Assembly (NCBI GenBank): GCA_045544955.1
Contig: JAZPZY010000072.1
Coordinates: 14,974-78,973 of the forward strand
From: SIG701 sp045544955
GTDB lineage: Bacteria; Bacillota; Clostridia; Oscillospirales; CAG-272
Direction: 5' to 3'
DNA length: 64,000 bases
Position 1 is the first letter of the stretch, and each line of letters opens with the position of its first letter. A model generated the notes under the pieces. The model ran no database searches. It was not told the DNA's origin and was given only the letters and a program-made list of their open reading frames with translations. Positions 16,355 to 25,123 of this stretch are shown here, piece by piece. Both the position numbers and the translations under genes were made by a program.

Positions 16355-17200
16355 TTATTTTTGCTTTGCCAGCCACTCGTTCAGATACTCGTCGGACACC
16401 GTCTCGTTTTTGAGAAATTTGATGACGCCGCAAAGCCGCTTCACCGAATATTCCACCATGGCACGGGCGATGCGGTCGTTCATGCCTTCGTGCCCGTCGC
16501 CGGCGTAGGAATTGGGATAATTGGCCATCCAGGAGAACGGCGTATCGATTCCCATGGCGGAAAAATCGTCAAACCGGTGGGTGCTGCTGCCGCTTTCCTG
16601 GAACATCTTATCCAGCCGCACCGTCTCGGGGCGGACGCCGTAGATCCAGCCGGTTTCGATAAAGCAAGCGTGGCCGAATCGCTTCTTTTCATCCACGTAG
16701 GCCTGCAGGATCTTCCGATCCTCTTTGGTTAGATAGTCAAACTGCCCGGCGAGGAGTTTTTTCGGCGTAGGAAAATCCGATCCCAGTGCATAGGAAAAGG
16801 TAAGAAACTCGTGTTTTTCCTGAAGGAGGCTTCGCATGAGCTGGGACAGCATGGCCGTATTGCCGCCGTGCCCGTTGAAAAACAGAATTTTGGTAAAGCC
16901 GTTCCGGTGGATCTCAAGGCAGATCTCCCGGAGCAGATCCATGCGGAGTCTCTCGCTCAGCATGACCGTGCCGTAAAACTCTCCCGCACCGGTCTTCTCC
17001 CCGAAATACAGGGACGGAAACACGCAGGCGGATTCCGTCTCGGCGGCCATACGGGCGATCTCCGCGGTCTGGATCACGTCCGTGCCCACGGGCAGGTGCT
17101 GTCCGTGCTTTTCCAGACACCCGACGGGCACGATGCACAGTCCTTTTGATTTACGGATCGCGTCGGGAAATTCTTCTTCCCGCAGATTCTCCCAAAGCAT
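16355..17200 (-). CDS. Creatininase family protein (metal-dependent amidohydrolase)
   Basis: A 281-residue member of the creatininase/FAPy-deformylase superfamily, which hydrolyses ring or linear amides with a two-metal site. Metal-ligand motifs are present: CLEKHGQHLPVGTD near the N-terminus and FFNGHGGNTAM in the middle, plus a later SYAGDGHEGM. The ATG at 17200 follows AAAGGA by 12 bases; 25 upstream in-frame residues lie in a terminator and are not coding. The substrate is unknown. A paralogue sits at 47897-48787. It lies just upstream of the dockerin gene on the same strand. Confidence 0.87.
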   Translation of the reverse strand: MLWENLREEEFPDAIRKSKGLCIVPVGCLEKHGQHLPVGTDVIQTAEIARMAAETESACVFPSLYFGEKTGAGEFYGTVMLSERLRMDLLREICLEIHRNGFTKILFFNGHGGNTAMLSQLMRSLLQEKHEFLTFSYALGSDFPTPKKLLAGQFDYLTKEDRKILQAYVDEKKRFGHACFIETGWIYGVRPETVRLDKMFQESGSSTHRFDDFSAMGIDTPFSWMANYPNSYAGDGHEGMNDRIARAMVEYSVKRLCGVIKFLKNETVSDEYLNEWLAKQK

Positions 17201-17229
17201 AATTGTTTTCCGTCCTTTCCTGTCTATTA

Positions 17230-17259
17230 AAGATAAGCGGGCAGACGCCCGCTTATCTT
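17230..17259 (-). terminator. Terminator of the 109-residue gene
   Basis: A perfect 13-bp stem AAGATAAGCGGGC/GCCCGCTTATCTT with a 4-base loop. On the minus strand it is followed by a short T-rich stretch. It insulates the creatininase gene from the gene upstream. Confidence 0.75.
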
Positions 17260-17323
17260 GTGAATTATCTCGCAATTATCTTCTGCGCCCCGCAGACTGT
17301 GTTCAAAAGCAGTAAACTGGAGA

Positions 17324-17653
17324 TCACATAATATCATCCGTGAATACTTCCGGTACCCCTTGTGTGACAAGTGATACTCTTTGTTCTTCCGTCAACGGAT
17401 TTTTATGATATTCCCCGTCTGTTTCGTATACTCCGTCTTCAATCTCAGCATATAAATTCCCCACGAAGTCCAGCCAATTTGAGGCATACTTCTCCGCATC
17501 TGTTACTTTAAAGAAGTCATAGCCTCCGGCAAGATAAAATACATTGATGGCTTCGTGCAGCTTGCTGTTTTGATTGAGCTGCAGTTTTTGGGGTAGTACA
17601 AATCCGGGGTTATCCCATTCTGCATAACAAACTTTATCGAAGGTTTCTTTCAT
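17324..17653 (-). CDS. Small hypothetical protein
   Basis: A 109-residue cytoplasmic protein that I do not recognise. It is rich in Asp, Glu and aromatics (FYLAGGYDFFKVTDAEKYASNWLDFVGNLYAEIEDGVYETDGEYHKNP), which recalls small acidic immunity-type proteins, though nothing proves this. Codon use is more AT-rich than in its neighbours, as in the acetyltransferase at 5645, so it may be acquired. No partner toxin is visible in the window. There is no clear AGGAGG; a weak GAAGG lies further upstream. Confidence 0.6.
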   Translation of the reverse strand: MKETFDKVCYAEWDNPGFVLPQKLQLNQNSKLHEAINVFYLAGGYDFFKVTDAEKYASNWLDFVGNLYAEIEDGVYETDGEYHKNPLTEEQRVSLVTQGVPEVFTDDIM

Positions 17654-17741
17654 AACTGTACCTCAACAACATTCTTGTTAACCAAACACGTTATCATAGT
17701 TCGGAAGCATAAAGCTGAATTGGGGCTCATCTATTACCGAA

Positions 17742-20546
17742 TCACTCAAAATCCACGGATACTTCCGTCACACGGGGCGTGCCGCAGCCGCATTTAGCGG
17801 TCAGCGCCAGACGGTACTGCATATATCCGTTCAGCACCAGATGACCCATGGAATCGCCGTTTTCCAGATTGCCCTGCCAGGGAGAGTTTTCCAGTCCCTC
17901 GGGCGATGCGGCACAGCGCACCTGCATAGTCACCGTATTGGTGGGACCCAGCTCTGCCACCCAGGAGGCCGTGGTGGGCTTCATGCCCTCGGGAATCTTG
18001 TACGGTTCGGAGTAGTAGTACTCCGCGTCGCTTCTGTCCATGATATTGCCGATATCCACGGAGCACATGCCGTGAGGACCGCGGCTGGGCAGACGGGTGC
18101 ACCGCTGCTCGTTTATGCCGTCGGGACCGCCCCAGAAGATGAAGGATTCTGCCACGTGATGGCCTTCCTTCTTGTGGCTTGCCACGGCGAGATCGATATA
18201 GCCGTCGCCGTTGAAGTCGCCGGCAAGACAGCCGCAGCCGGAGTTGTTGGAGATCTTCTGCTTATCCTCAAAATGGAACACGCCCTCGGGAGAGCCGAAG
18301 AACATATAGGAATCCAAATCGCGTTTTCTGCCGTTGCTGTACGCCGTTCCGTAAATATCCAGAATACCGTCACCGTTGAAGTCCTGGATAGTCAGTGCGT
18401 TGCAGGCGGAATCGGTAAGCAGTTCCGTCTTGCGGTTTTCCGCATAGCCGTCGGGACCGCCCCAGTAGATCACGTAGCCGCCCCGTTCGCTGGCGTGGGA
18501 ATGCTTCAGTGCCAGATGGATGGGAAGCACCAGATCCAGGTATCCGTTTCCATTCAGATCGGCGGCGTTGGCACCGGCGGCACCGTTTACTGCCAGGGTC
18601 TGCTTGCGGTCGATGCTGAATCCGTCGGGACCGCCCCACAGAATGTAGGAACGGGATCCGGTGATCTCCGAAACGAACACGTCCAGCCAGCCGTCGCCGT
18701 TGAAGTCAGCGGAAAGCATCCAGCGTCCCTGTCCGTATTCGCCCATCAGGCCGGCATCTTCCTCTGCCCAGAAGGTATCGCTGTCCTCACCCTCCCAGGG
18801 GAACGGATGGAACTTCTCCGGATCAGGGCCGAAGGTAAAGCGTTTGGGCTCCTCGGGCCATCCGTCGGGACCGCCCTCAAAGAGATAGACCTGCCGGTTC
18901 TGAATACCGGTGAACATCAGATCAAGATACCCGCACTTGCGGAAGTCGCCGATGGCACAGCCATGTCCCAGAAGGGATTTGATCACCGTGCGGTTGTCCT
19001 TTTTGAATCCGTCTTTTCCGTTCCAGTAGATAAAGGAACCGATGCACAGATGGGGTGCGTTCTCACCGCAGTTCACTACCATAATATCCGGTTTGCCGTC
19101 GTCGTTGAAGTCACAGGGGATGCAGTCCACAGCCGCAAGACCGGGCAGTTTTACGCTGCGGTGCGGGCCGTAGTCACCGTCCGGGCCGCCCAGGAAAAAC
19201 TCTATCTCCTCAAGGCCCTGAGACGTCTCGCCCTCGTGGTTAACCGCCACGATCTGCATTCTGCCGTCCGTATAGGTTTTGCCGGTGAGTATGCGGGTTG
19301 CACCCAGCGTCATCAGATTATATTCATTTTTGGGCGTGCCGTTTTTATCAAAGCTGAACACGGCGGAGGTCACGTTGTAATCGTTCCGCGTGTCGCCCTG
19401 TCCCACGAAGAGATAATTCTTGCCGCCCTTTTCCGCCGGTGCGATGGTCAGCGTCCGTGCGTTGCGGATCGGGATCCGGGTGGCCTTTTCCATGGAGTAG
19501 CCTTCACTCTGCCAGAGGATCACCAGATCCTCTATCGCACGGGGATCGGTAGACATGGCGATCACGATATCCGTATCGCCGCAGCTCTTCAGATCTCCGG
19601 CCGTCAGATAGGTGATGCCGCCGTAGGCGTACTTGTTTCTCTCGTGCTTGATGTCAGCGGGATCGTATACGGTGAAGCGATACTCCTCCACCGGCTGTCT
19701 GTCTTTGCCGAAGCTTTCCAGAACGGCGATGTTTTCCGTTTCCACGCGGAACGTCATGGGTTTTCCGTCCACGTTTACGATACCGCACCGCCACGGGATC
19801 CAGCGGATGCCTTTTCTGCCTGCCGTGGTAGAAGAAGCGCGCGAATCCTTCAAAGGAAGCGGCAGACCGAATTCCGTCTTTCTCTCCGCACTTATGCCGT
19901 CCGCACCGCCCCAGTACACGGCAAGGGTAGCCGAGCCCTGATGCATCACGTACAGATCGTCGTATCCGTCTCCGTCCAGATCCCCGGCGGCAACGGAAAG
20001 AGCGGAAATCTCAATTTCGGTAAACTTATCAGCCTCAATGCCCAATTCCGTCTGGGAAAACAGACGAACTTTGCCGGAGCTGAGGAAAGCCAAAGAAATC
20101 TTGCCGCTTCCGTCAAAATTACCGGCCGCCACGCCCACGGAATTGGGGGCACGGAGCGTGGTTTTATATTTTTCAGTAAGGCCCATTTCACTGCCGAAAT
20201 AGATTACGGCGGAGGTTTCGCTGTGCACGCCGTTGTGCTGGCAGGCAACGATCAGATCCTCCGTGCCGTCGCCGTTCAGATCCGCAAAAATGGCGTCAAA
20301 CGTACCCTCCGACGGCAGCTCCAGCGGTTTTTGCTGGGAAAGACTGTCCAGCACGTAGAGCGGCGGTCTTTCATCCATACTGTGGCTGTTGGCAATGGGG
20401 ATATCCGGATATCCGTCTCCGTTGATATCAAAGTTGAAAATTCGCTGAAGAACGCCGGCACGGGATACGTAAATATTCTGTCCGCTGTTGCCGAACGTAC
20501 CTTTGGAAAATCCTTCAAAGCCGGATTTTTTCCACTGCATACCCAT
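17742..20546 (-). CDS. FG-GAP/VCBS repeat beta-propeller protein
   Basis: A 934-residue protein with at least ten FG-GAP-type calcium-binding blades. Typical cores are DINGDGYPDIPI, DLNGDGTEDLIV, DLDGDGYDDLYV, DFNDDGKPDIMV, DFNGDGWLDVFV, DLNGNGYLDLVL, DFNGDGILDIYG and DFNGDGYIDLAV, often followed by IYWGGPDG. This makes one or two integrin-alpha-like propellers. No signal peptide, lipobox or membrane segment is visible after the ATG at 20546, which follows AGGAG by six bases. Such proteins often bind carbohydrate or protein at the surface; here export is unclear. A promoter lies at 20640-20668. Confidence 0.85.
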   Translation of the reverse strand: MGMQWKKSGFEGFSKGTFGNSGQNIYVSRAGVLQRIFNFDINGDGYPDIPIANSHSMDERPPLYVLDSLSQQKPLELPSEGTFDAIFADLNGDGTEDLIVACQHNGVHSETSAVIYFGSEMGLTEKYKTTLRAPNSVGVAAGNFDGSGKISLAFLSSGKVRLFSQTELGIEADKFTEIEISALSVAAGDLDGDGYDDLYVMHQGSATLAVYWGGADGISAERKTEFGLPLPLKDSRASSTTAGRKGIRWIPWRCGIVNVDGKPMTFRVETENIAVLESFGKDRQPVEEYRFTVYDPADIKHERNKYAYGGITYLTAGDLKSCGDTDIVIAMSTDPRAIEDLVILWQSEGYSMEKATRIPIRNARTLTIAPAEKGGKNYLFVGQGDTRNDYNVTSAVFSFDKNGTPKNEYNLMTLGATRILTGKTYTDGRMQIVAVNHEGETSQGLEEIEFFLGGPDGDYGPHRSVKLPGLAAVDCIPCDFNDDGKPDIMVVNCGENAPHLCIGSFIYWNGKDGFKKDNRTVIKSLLGHGCAIGDFRKCGYLDLMFTGIQNRQVYLFEGGPDGWPEEPKRFTFGPDPEKFHPFPWEGEDSDTFWAEEDAGLMGEYGQGRWMLSADFNGDGWLDVFVSEITGSRSYILWGGPDGFSIDRKQTLAVNGAAGANAADLNGNGYLDLVLPIHLALKHSHASERGGYVIYWGGPDGYAENRKTELLTDSACNALTIQDFNGDGILDIYGTAYSNGRKRDLDSYMFFGSPEGVFHFEDKQKISNNSGCGCLAGDFNGDGYIDLAVASHKKEGHHVAESFIFWGGPDGINEQRCTRLPSRGPHGMCSVDIGNIMDRSDAEYYYSEPYKIPEGMKPTTASWVAELGPTNTVTMQVRCAASPEGLENSPWQGNLENGDSMGHLVLNGYMQYRLALTAKCGCGTPRVTEVSVDFE

Positions 20547-20639
20547 ATTGTACTCCTGTCTGCCCGCAATCGGGGCAAAAAAATATTTGCATTTTTCTGT
20601 GTTTGGCGGAACTGTGACACAGCAATGCCGCATAGGTTA

Positions 20640-20668
20640 ACTATACCATTTTACCGACCGGTTGTCAA
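20640..20668 (-). promoter_or_regulatory. Promoter of the FG-GAP gene
   Basis: On the minus strand TTGACA and TATAGT have a 17-base spacer, and the spacer contains ACCGGTCGGT, a possible operator. Confidence 0.7.
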
Positions 20669-20714
20669 GGCATTTTGGTAAACTGTCCCCGACGGATAGG
20701 ATACCGTCCCGCGG

Positions 20715-22151
20715 TCACCGGAGAACGGCAATATACCCGGGCATTCTGCCCCGGGTGCTGTGCCACTCCGTTTGTTTATCCTCTGCCATCCGGCAAAGGA
20801 ACGCCCCGCTGATCTCCTCTCCCGGCACAAGCACGGGAATCCCCGGCGGATACGCCCACACGTACTCCACCGCGATCCGTCCCGCCGCCTTATCCGCCTC
20901 GACCCATTCAAAGGGGGATTCCAGTGCCGCCTCCGGTGAGAGACGGATGTTGGGCAGATTACCGGCCAAGTCCGGCAGAGGGGGCGGTGTACTCGGCTCA
21001 CATGCGGCGTCAATATCCAGCAGTGCCTTTGCCAGAGCCGCCAGCGACTCTTTCGTATCGCCCATGCCGGTCATGGCAAGAACGCCTAAGGGGGAGGTCA
21101 TTTCCGGCTCGATCCCCCGCTTTCGCAATGCGGCGGTCAATTCCGGGCCGGTCACGGACGTGCCCCGGACGGAAATATAAATCTTGCTTCGGTCGTAGGC
21201 GAACGCATCGGTCAGCCCGGCACCGCCGTGATAGGGAATCCGCAGATACCGAAGCCCGGCGATCGCCCCGTCAAACGAATCAAGAGCCTCCCACCATTCC
21301 GCAAACAGGGACGGATTCGCACAAAGCGTCTGCACGCATCCGTCAATGGAAGCCATCAGAAGATAGGACGGACTGCTTGTTTCGAATACGGACAGCTGAT
21401 GAGAAAGCCTGTCCATATCCACGAAAGCACCACCCGCGTGCAGAACGGCTGTCTGCGTGAGAGAGGGCAGAGTTTTGTGCACGCTCTGTACCACCACGTC
21501 CGCACCGGCCCGCACGGCTCCGCCGCCAAAATAGGTCGACAGGGATAAATGGGCACCGTGTGCCTCATCCACAAACAGAGGAACATCTGCACCGTGTGCC
21601 ACGGCCGCAATGGAAGCTATATCGGAAATCACGCCCTCGTAGGTGGGGGAGGTAAGGATCACCAACCGCACCTCCGGGTGCTCTGCCAGTGCTTTTTTCA
21701 CGGAATCGGGCGAAACCGAGCCGAAAAGCCCCGTCTCCCCGTCCGTCGGCGGCATCAGGTACACCGGGTGCAGACCGCACAGCTCCACGGCGTGATACAC
21801 CGATTTATGTGCCGCCCGTGTCATAAGCACCGTATCACCCCGCTTTGTCAGCGAGCGGATGCCGGCAAGAATACCGCCGCTCGAACCGTTCACCAGAAAA
21901 AAGGAGCGTTCCGCACCCCACAGTGCGGCGGCTTTATCCATGGCCGACCGAAGGATTCCCTCAGCACCGTGGAGATTGTCAAAACCGTCGATCTCGGTAA
22001 TATCCTCCAAAAGCGAAAGGGAGGAAAGAAAAGGAGCCTTCCCGGGATTCCGCTTGTGCCCCGGCATGTGCATGGGAAGACGTCCCTCTGCCGCATTTTC
22101 CCGAAGAAGCGATAGAAGCAGCGGGAGTTTTTCGTTTTCGTTCATCTTCAT
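20715..22151 (-). CDS. Orn/Lys/Arg decarboxylase-like PLP enzyme (fold type I)
   Basis: A 478-residue PLP protein. The N-terminal RLPMHMPGHKRNPG, DITEIDGFDNLHGAEG and FLVNGSSGGILAGI match the Orn/Lys/Arg decarboxylase major domain. DEAHGAHL binds the cofactor ring and SVHKTLPSLTQTA carries the Schiff-base lysine. The C-terminal domain has PPGIPVLVPGE. It is shorter than the 700-residue inducible enzymes and matches the SpeA/Cad-like short forms of Firmicutes, which act on arginine or lysine in polyamine synthesis; the substrate is not resolved. The ATG follows AAGGAG by eight bases. It stands alone. Confidence 0.88.
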   Translation of the reverse strand: MKMNENEKLPLLLSLLRENAAEGRLPMHMPGHKRNPGKAPFLSSLSLLEDITEIDGFDNLHGAEGILRSAMDKAAALWGAERSFFLVNGSSGGILAGIRSLTKRGDTVLMTRAAHKSVYHAVELCGLHPVYLMPPTDGETGLFGSVSPDSVKKALAEHPEVRLVILTSPTYEGVISDIASIAAVAHGADVPLFVDEAHGAHLSLSTYFGGGAVRAGADVVVQSVHKTLPSLTQTAVLHAGGAFVDMDRLSHQLSVFETSSPSYLLMASIDGCVQTLCANPSLFAEWWEALDSFDGAIAGLRYLRIPYHGGAGLTDAFAYDRSKIYISVRGTSVTGPELTAALRKRGIEPEMTSPLGVLAMTGMGDTKESLAALAKALLDIDAACEPSTPPPLPDLAGNLPNIRLSPEAALESPFEWVEADKAAGRIAVEYVWAYPPGIPVLVPGEEISGAFLCRMAEDKQTEWHSTRGRMPGYIAVLR

Positions 22152-22254
22152 ATACTTCTCTCCTTCTGAAGCCGGGCGTGGTGCTTTTTGCCCAACAAAA
22201 TCCGATTATTTCGAAAAAATTTGCCGTTCTGCACAAAAATTGACAAATTTCCTC

Positions 22255-22283
22255 TTTACAAATCGGTCAATATAGTGTATAAT
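22255..22283 (+). promoter_or_regulatory. Promoter of the cytidylate-kinase-like gene
   Basis: TTTACA and TATAAT with a 17-base spacer. A TTGACA at 22240 is too far upstream to pair with this -10 box. Confidence 0.7.
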
Positions 22284-22329
22284 AAATCCATCAATCAATC
22301 AGACGCAGTCTGTCACAGGAGGTTGCCTT

Positions 22330-22950
22330 ATGAACAAAATCATCACCATTGCCCGTCAGTACGGAAGCGGCGGTCACAAAGTTGCCCAGAAACTTGCCGA
22401 AATGCTGGGTGTCAAATGCTATGACCAGGATCTCATCACCATGGCGGCGGAAAAAAGCGGTCTCAGCAAGGAAGCGCTCGGCCACGTAGACGAAAAGGCA
22501 GCCAGCAGCCTTCTGTATACGCTGGTAATGGGTTCCAATATGTATCACAGCACGGTGGACCAGTTCAACGTACCGATCAATGACAAGTTGTTCTGCCTGC
22601 AGTCGGAGATCATCCGTGAAATTGCCGAAAAGGAATCCTGCATTTTCGTAGGCCGCTGTGCGGACTACGTGCTGGCAGAGAACAAAGCCTGCACCAAAGT
22701 GTTCGTGTACGCCGATTTCGATCACCGGGTAGCGACGGTCTGCCAGAGACAGAGCGTAAGCGAGGGTGAAGCAAGGGATCTGATCGTGAAAAACGACAAA
22801 CGCCGTGCCAACTACTACAACTACTACACCGGACACAAATGGGGACGTATGGAAAACTACGATCTTTCCGTATCCACCGACATCATCGGTATCGACGGTG
22901 CCGCAAAGCTGATTGCCGATTTCGCTGAAATCGCTTTCGCAAAGCTCTGA
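22330..22950 (+). CDS. Cytidylate kinase-like family protein
   Basis: A 206-residue P-loop kinase-like protein. The degenerate P-loop IARQYGSGGHKVAQKLAE at residues about 7-24 replaces GxxGxGK(S/T). FVGRCADYVL and the Arg-rich NDKRRANYYNYYTGHKWG (lid) are typical of the family often annotated as cytidylate kinase-like. True Cmk function is unproven, as family members are common accessory paralogues in gut Firmicutes. The start follows AGGAGG with a nine-base gap. Confidence 0.87.
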   Translation: MNKIITIARQYGSGGHKVAQKLAEMLGVKCYDQDLITMAAEKSGLSKEALGHVDEKAASSLLYTLVMGSNMYHSTVDQFNVPINDKLFCLQSEIIREIAEKESCIFVGRCADYVLAENKACTKVFVYADFDHRVATVCQRQSVSEGEARDLIVKNDKRRANYYNYYTGHKWGRMENYDLSVSTDIIGIDGAAKLIADFAEIAFAKL

Positions 22951-22978
22951 TGCGGTGCCGCATACGAAAATAAAGAAA

Positions 22979-23010
22979 AACGGACGCCGTGCGGTGTCCG
23001 TTATTTTTTT
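22979..23010 (+). terminator. Terminator shared by convergent genes
   Basis: The stem AACGGACGCC/GGTGTCCGTT is followed by a T run, and it overlaps the stop codon of the opposing glycosyltransferase gene. Confidence 0.85.
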
Positions 23011-23759
23011 CCTTTGAGTTTATACAGCCACGTACCGAAATAGAATTTCGGCAGACGCATCATGCGACCGATGCGGCGGGGCTCTTTCAAAAGGCGGTAG
23101 AACCATTCAAGTCCCAGCCTTATAAAGATCCGTGGGGCACGCTTTACCGTGCCGGCGTATACGTCCAGCGAACCGCCGAGGCCGAGGAAGATGCGGACAC
23201 CTGGCATCCGCGCCCGATTCTCAACGATCCATTTTTCCTGTGCCGGGGCACCCAGGCACACGAAAAGAATCTTCGCACCCGAGGCGTTTACGGCAGCGAC
23301 GGCTGCGTCGTTTTCCGCACCCGTTTTCTGAAAATAGCCGTCCTGCATACCGGCGACGGACAGCGAAGGCATCTCCTCCTGCAGTTTTTGGGCGGCGGTC
23401 TGTGCGACTCCCGGTTTTCCGCCGAGAAAGTACACGGGGATCCCGTCCTGTGCCGCAAAAGAGAGGACTTCTCTGCCAAGCTCCACGCCGGCAACTTTTC
23501 CCTTAAGGGGCGTACCGAGGATCCGTGCCGCTTTTACCACGCCGATACCGTCGGGAATGGTAAGCGTTGCGGCGTTCACCACCGGATACAGGGCCGGATC
23601 GTCAATACAGGACTGTACGATTTCGGAATTAGGCGTAAAAACGGTCTCCGTCAAATCGGCAGCCACCGATGCCCGAAGGCGATCGGCGGCTTCCGTTAAC
23701 GTCACGTTATCAAAATATACGCCGCGGATACTGATTCTTGCCGCGGTATCTGCTTTCAT
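23001..23759 (-). CDS. WecG/TagA/CpsF family glycosyltransferase
   Basis: A 252-residue GT26 enzyme that adds an N-acetylmannosamine-type sugar to undecaprenyl-diphosphate-GlcNAc for teichoic acid or capsule. The family blocks are clear: VFTPNSEIVQSC, TIPDGIGVVKAARILG, VYFLGGKPGVAQ, ILFVCLGAPAQEKWI and GLGGSLDVYAG, and the C-terminus is Arg-rich and amphipathic for membrane contact. The start at 23759 has only AAGG, 14 bases away. That upstream region is the duplicated end of the acyl carrier protein gene, so expression probably depends on coupling to it. Confidence 0.92.
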   Translation of the reverse strand: MKADTAARISIRGVYFDNVTLTEAADRLRASVAADLTETVFTPNSEIVQSCIDDPALYPVVNAATLTIPDGIGVVKAARILGTPLKGKVAGVELGREVLSFAAQDGIPVYFLGGKPGVAQTAAQKLQEEMPSLSVAGMQDGYFQKTGAENDAAVAAVNASGAKILFVCLGAPAQEKWIVENRARMPGVRIFLGLGGSLDVYAGTVKRAPRIFIRLGLEWFYRLLKEPRRIGRMMRLPKFYFGTWLYKLKGKK

Positions 23760-23760
23760 A

Positions 23761-23796
23761 AATTATACGTCAGCCTTGAATTATACGTCAGCCTTG
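23761..23796. repeat. Perfect 18-bp tandem duplication
   Basis: Positions 23761-23778 and 23779-23796 are identical. The unit contains the last codons and the stop of the acyl carrier protein gene, so the stop region is present twice between the two genes. Confidence 0.95.
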
Positions 23797-24011
23797 GTGC
23801 TGAGGAAATCCACGATATCGCCTACGGTCACGAACTTGTGAATTTCGTCGTCCGTGATCTCAATATCGAACTTCTCCTCGCAGAGCAGGACCAGATCAGC
23901 AAGTTCCAGCGAGTTTACACCCAGATCGTTTACCAACTCCGCAGAGAGGGTAATGTCATCGGGATTTACGGAAAGTTCTTCCACCAGCAGATTTTTTACC
24001 TTATCAAACAT
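23781..24011 (-). CDS. Acyl carrier protein
   Basis: A 76-residue acidic helical protein. Ser34 in LGVNSLELADLV is the phosphopantetheine site; the usual DSL reads NSL here, so the residue before the serine is Asn instead of Asp. LVNDLG and EITDDEIHKFVTVGDIVDFL complete the fold. AAGGAG lies six bases before the ATG. No fatty-acid genes are nearby; it precedes the TagA-like glycosyltransferase. It could be an accessory carrier for lipid or cell-wall modification, or the housekeeping one. Confidence 0.92.
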   Translation of the reverse strand: MFDKVKNLLVEELSVNPDDITLSAELVNDLGVNSLELADLVLLCEEKFDIEITDDEIHKFVTVGDIVDFLSTKADV

Positions 24012-24177
24012 ACAATACTCCTTCTGCCGCAGGCGTGCGGCACGTTTATTTCAAAAAAGCGGGGCATCCGGCGGCACTGCTGCCGATGCAAACACACTAT
24101 TATTATAAGAGCCGCGGCAATATTTGTCAAGGATTTTTTATTTTTTTGGTACATCCCCTCTTTTTCTGCTTTTCTGC

Positions 24178-24206
24178 TTGCAAATACCGTACGAATCGTT
24201 TATAAT
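24178..24206 (+). promoter_or_regulatory. Promoter of the sugar isomerase gene
   Basis: TTGCAA and TATAAT with a 17-base spacer, about 60 bases before the start. Confidence 0.75.
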
Positions 24207-24265
24207 GACCGTATAGGAAAACAAAACGATCACCGTGCGGAATCCGCACGCAATAAAGGAGAACT

Positions 24266-25111
24266 ATGCATATGAAACTCAGCGTTACCTCGTACAGCTT
24301 CGGAAAGTATATAGAAAAGGATCGGCTCGGCTATCTGGGCATCATCGACAAGGCGGCGGAAATGGGATTTGACGGCATCGAATTCAGCCAGGGCGACTGG
24401 ATGAAAGAGCCGGATGCCGCAAAGCGGATCCGGGAGCGTGCCGCAGAACGGAATATTGAGTTGATCTCCCTTTGCGTGGGTGCGGATTTTATCAACAACC
24501 CCGATGCGGTTGCCGAAACGAAGGCAAGAGTGGATTTTGCGGCCGAAATGGGCGTGAAACGGATGCGGCACGACATCACCGGCGGCTTTAAGGACAGAAA
24601 GATCTGCCGGGGCTACGACGACGCTTTAGAGATCGTCGTTCCCGCCGTACGGGAAATTGCCGATTACGCCCAGCAGAAGGGCGTGGGCACCATGACGGAA
24701 AACCACGGTTTCTTTTCGCAGGACGCCCTTCGTGTGGAAAAACTGATCAACACCGTGGCACACGAAAACTTCGGTGCCCTTCTGGATCTGGGCAACTTTA
24801 TGTGTGCGGATGAGGATCCTGCCCTCTCCGTTTCCATTCTGGCACCGTACGCCGTGCACGTGCACGCAAAGGATTTCTTCCTTCGTTCCGGCATGCTCCC
24901 AAACCCGGGCAAGGGCTGGTTTACGACCCGGGGCGGCAACTACATCAGGGGCACCATCATCGGACACGGCGACGCCAAGATCGCCCAGAGCATCGGTATT
25001 CTGAAAAAATGCGGCTACGACGGATACGTAACGGTGGAATTCGAAGGCATGGAAGACAATCTTCTGGGCATCGAATACGGCCGGGACAATCTGCGTGCCA
25101 TGCTGGGATAA
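24266..25111 (+). CDS. Sugar phosphate isomerase/epimerase family protein
   Basis: A 281-residue xylose-isomerase-like TIM barrel (AP-endonuclease 2 superfamily). Metal-binding and barrel motifs include GFDGIEFSQGDW, MTENHGFF (Glu and His ligands), LLDLGNFM, VHVHAKDFF, IIGHGDAKI and VTVEFEGMED. The likely reaction is isomerisation or epimerisation of a keto-sugar or inositol derivative; the substrate is unknown. AAAGGAG lies 4 bases before ATG 24266 and 10 before ATG 24272, so the second start is equally possible. A membrane-anchored protein follows after 12 bases. Confidence 0.88.
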   Translation: MHMKLSVTSYSFGKYIEKDRLGYLGIIDKAAEMGFDGIEFSQGDWMKEPDAAKRIRERAAERNIELISLCVGADFINNPDAVAETKARVDFAAEMGVKRMRHDITGGFKDRKICRGYDDALEIVVPAVREIADYAQQKGVGTMTENHGFFSQDALRVEKLINTVAHENFGALLDLGNFMCADEDPALSVSILAPYAVHVHAKDFFLRSGMLPNPGKGWFTTRGGNYIRGTIIGHGDAKIAQSIGILKKCGYDGYVTVEFEGMEDNLLGIEYGRDNLRAMLG

Positions 25112-25123
25112 GGGAATCAATGT

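Noticed and set aside
14474..16732. A 750-codon open frame on the plus strand
   Set aside because: It is antisense to the signal-peptide dockerin gene and the creatininase gene, has no ribosome site or recognisable domain, and is rich in Arg, His and Gly as expected of a GC-rich shadow frame.
16355..20546. A single operon from the FG-GAP gene to the dockerin gene
   Set aside because: A perfect 13-bp terminator at 17230-17259 and large gaps separate the units, although they share a strand.
17841..20681. A 946-codon open frame on the plus strand
   Set aside because: Antisense to the FG-GAP gene. The repeated GDG codons of that gene keep the opposite frame open, and no domain is seen.
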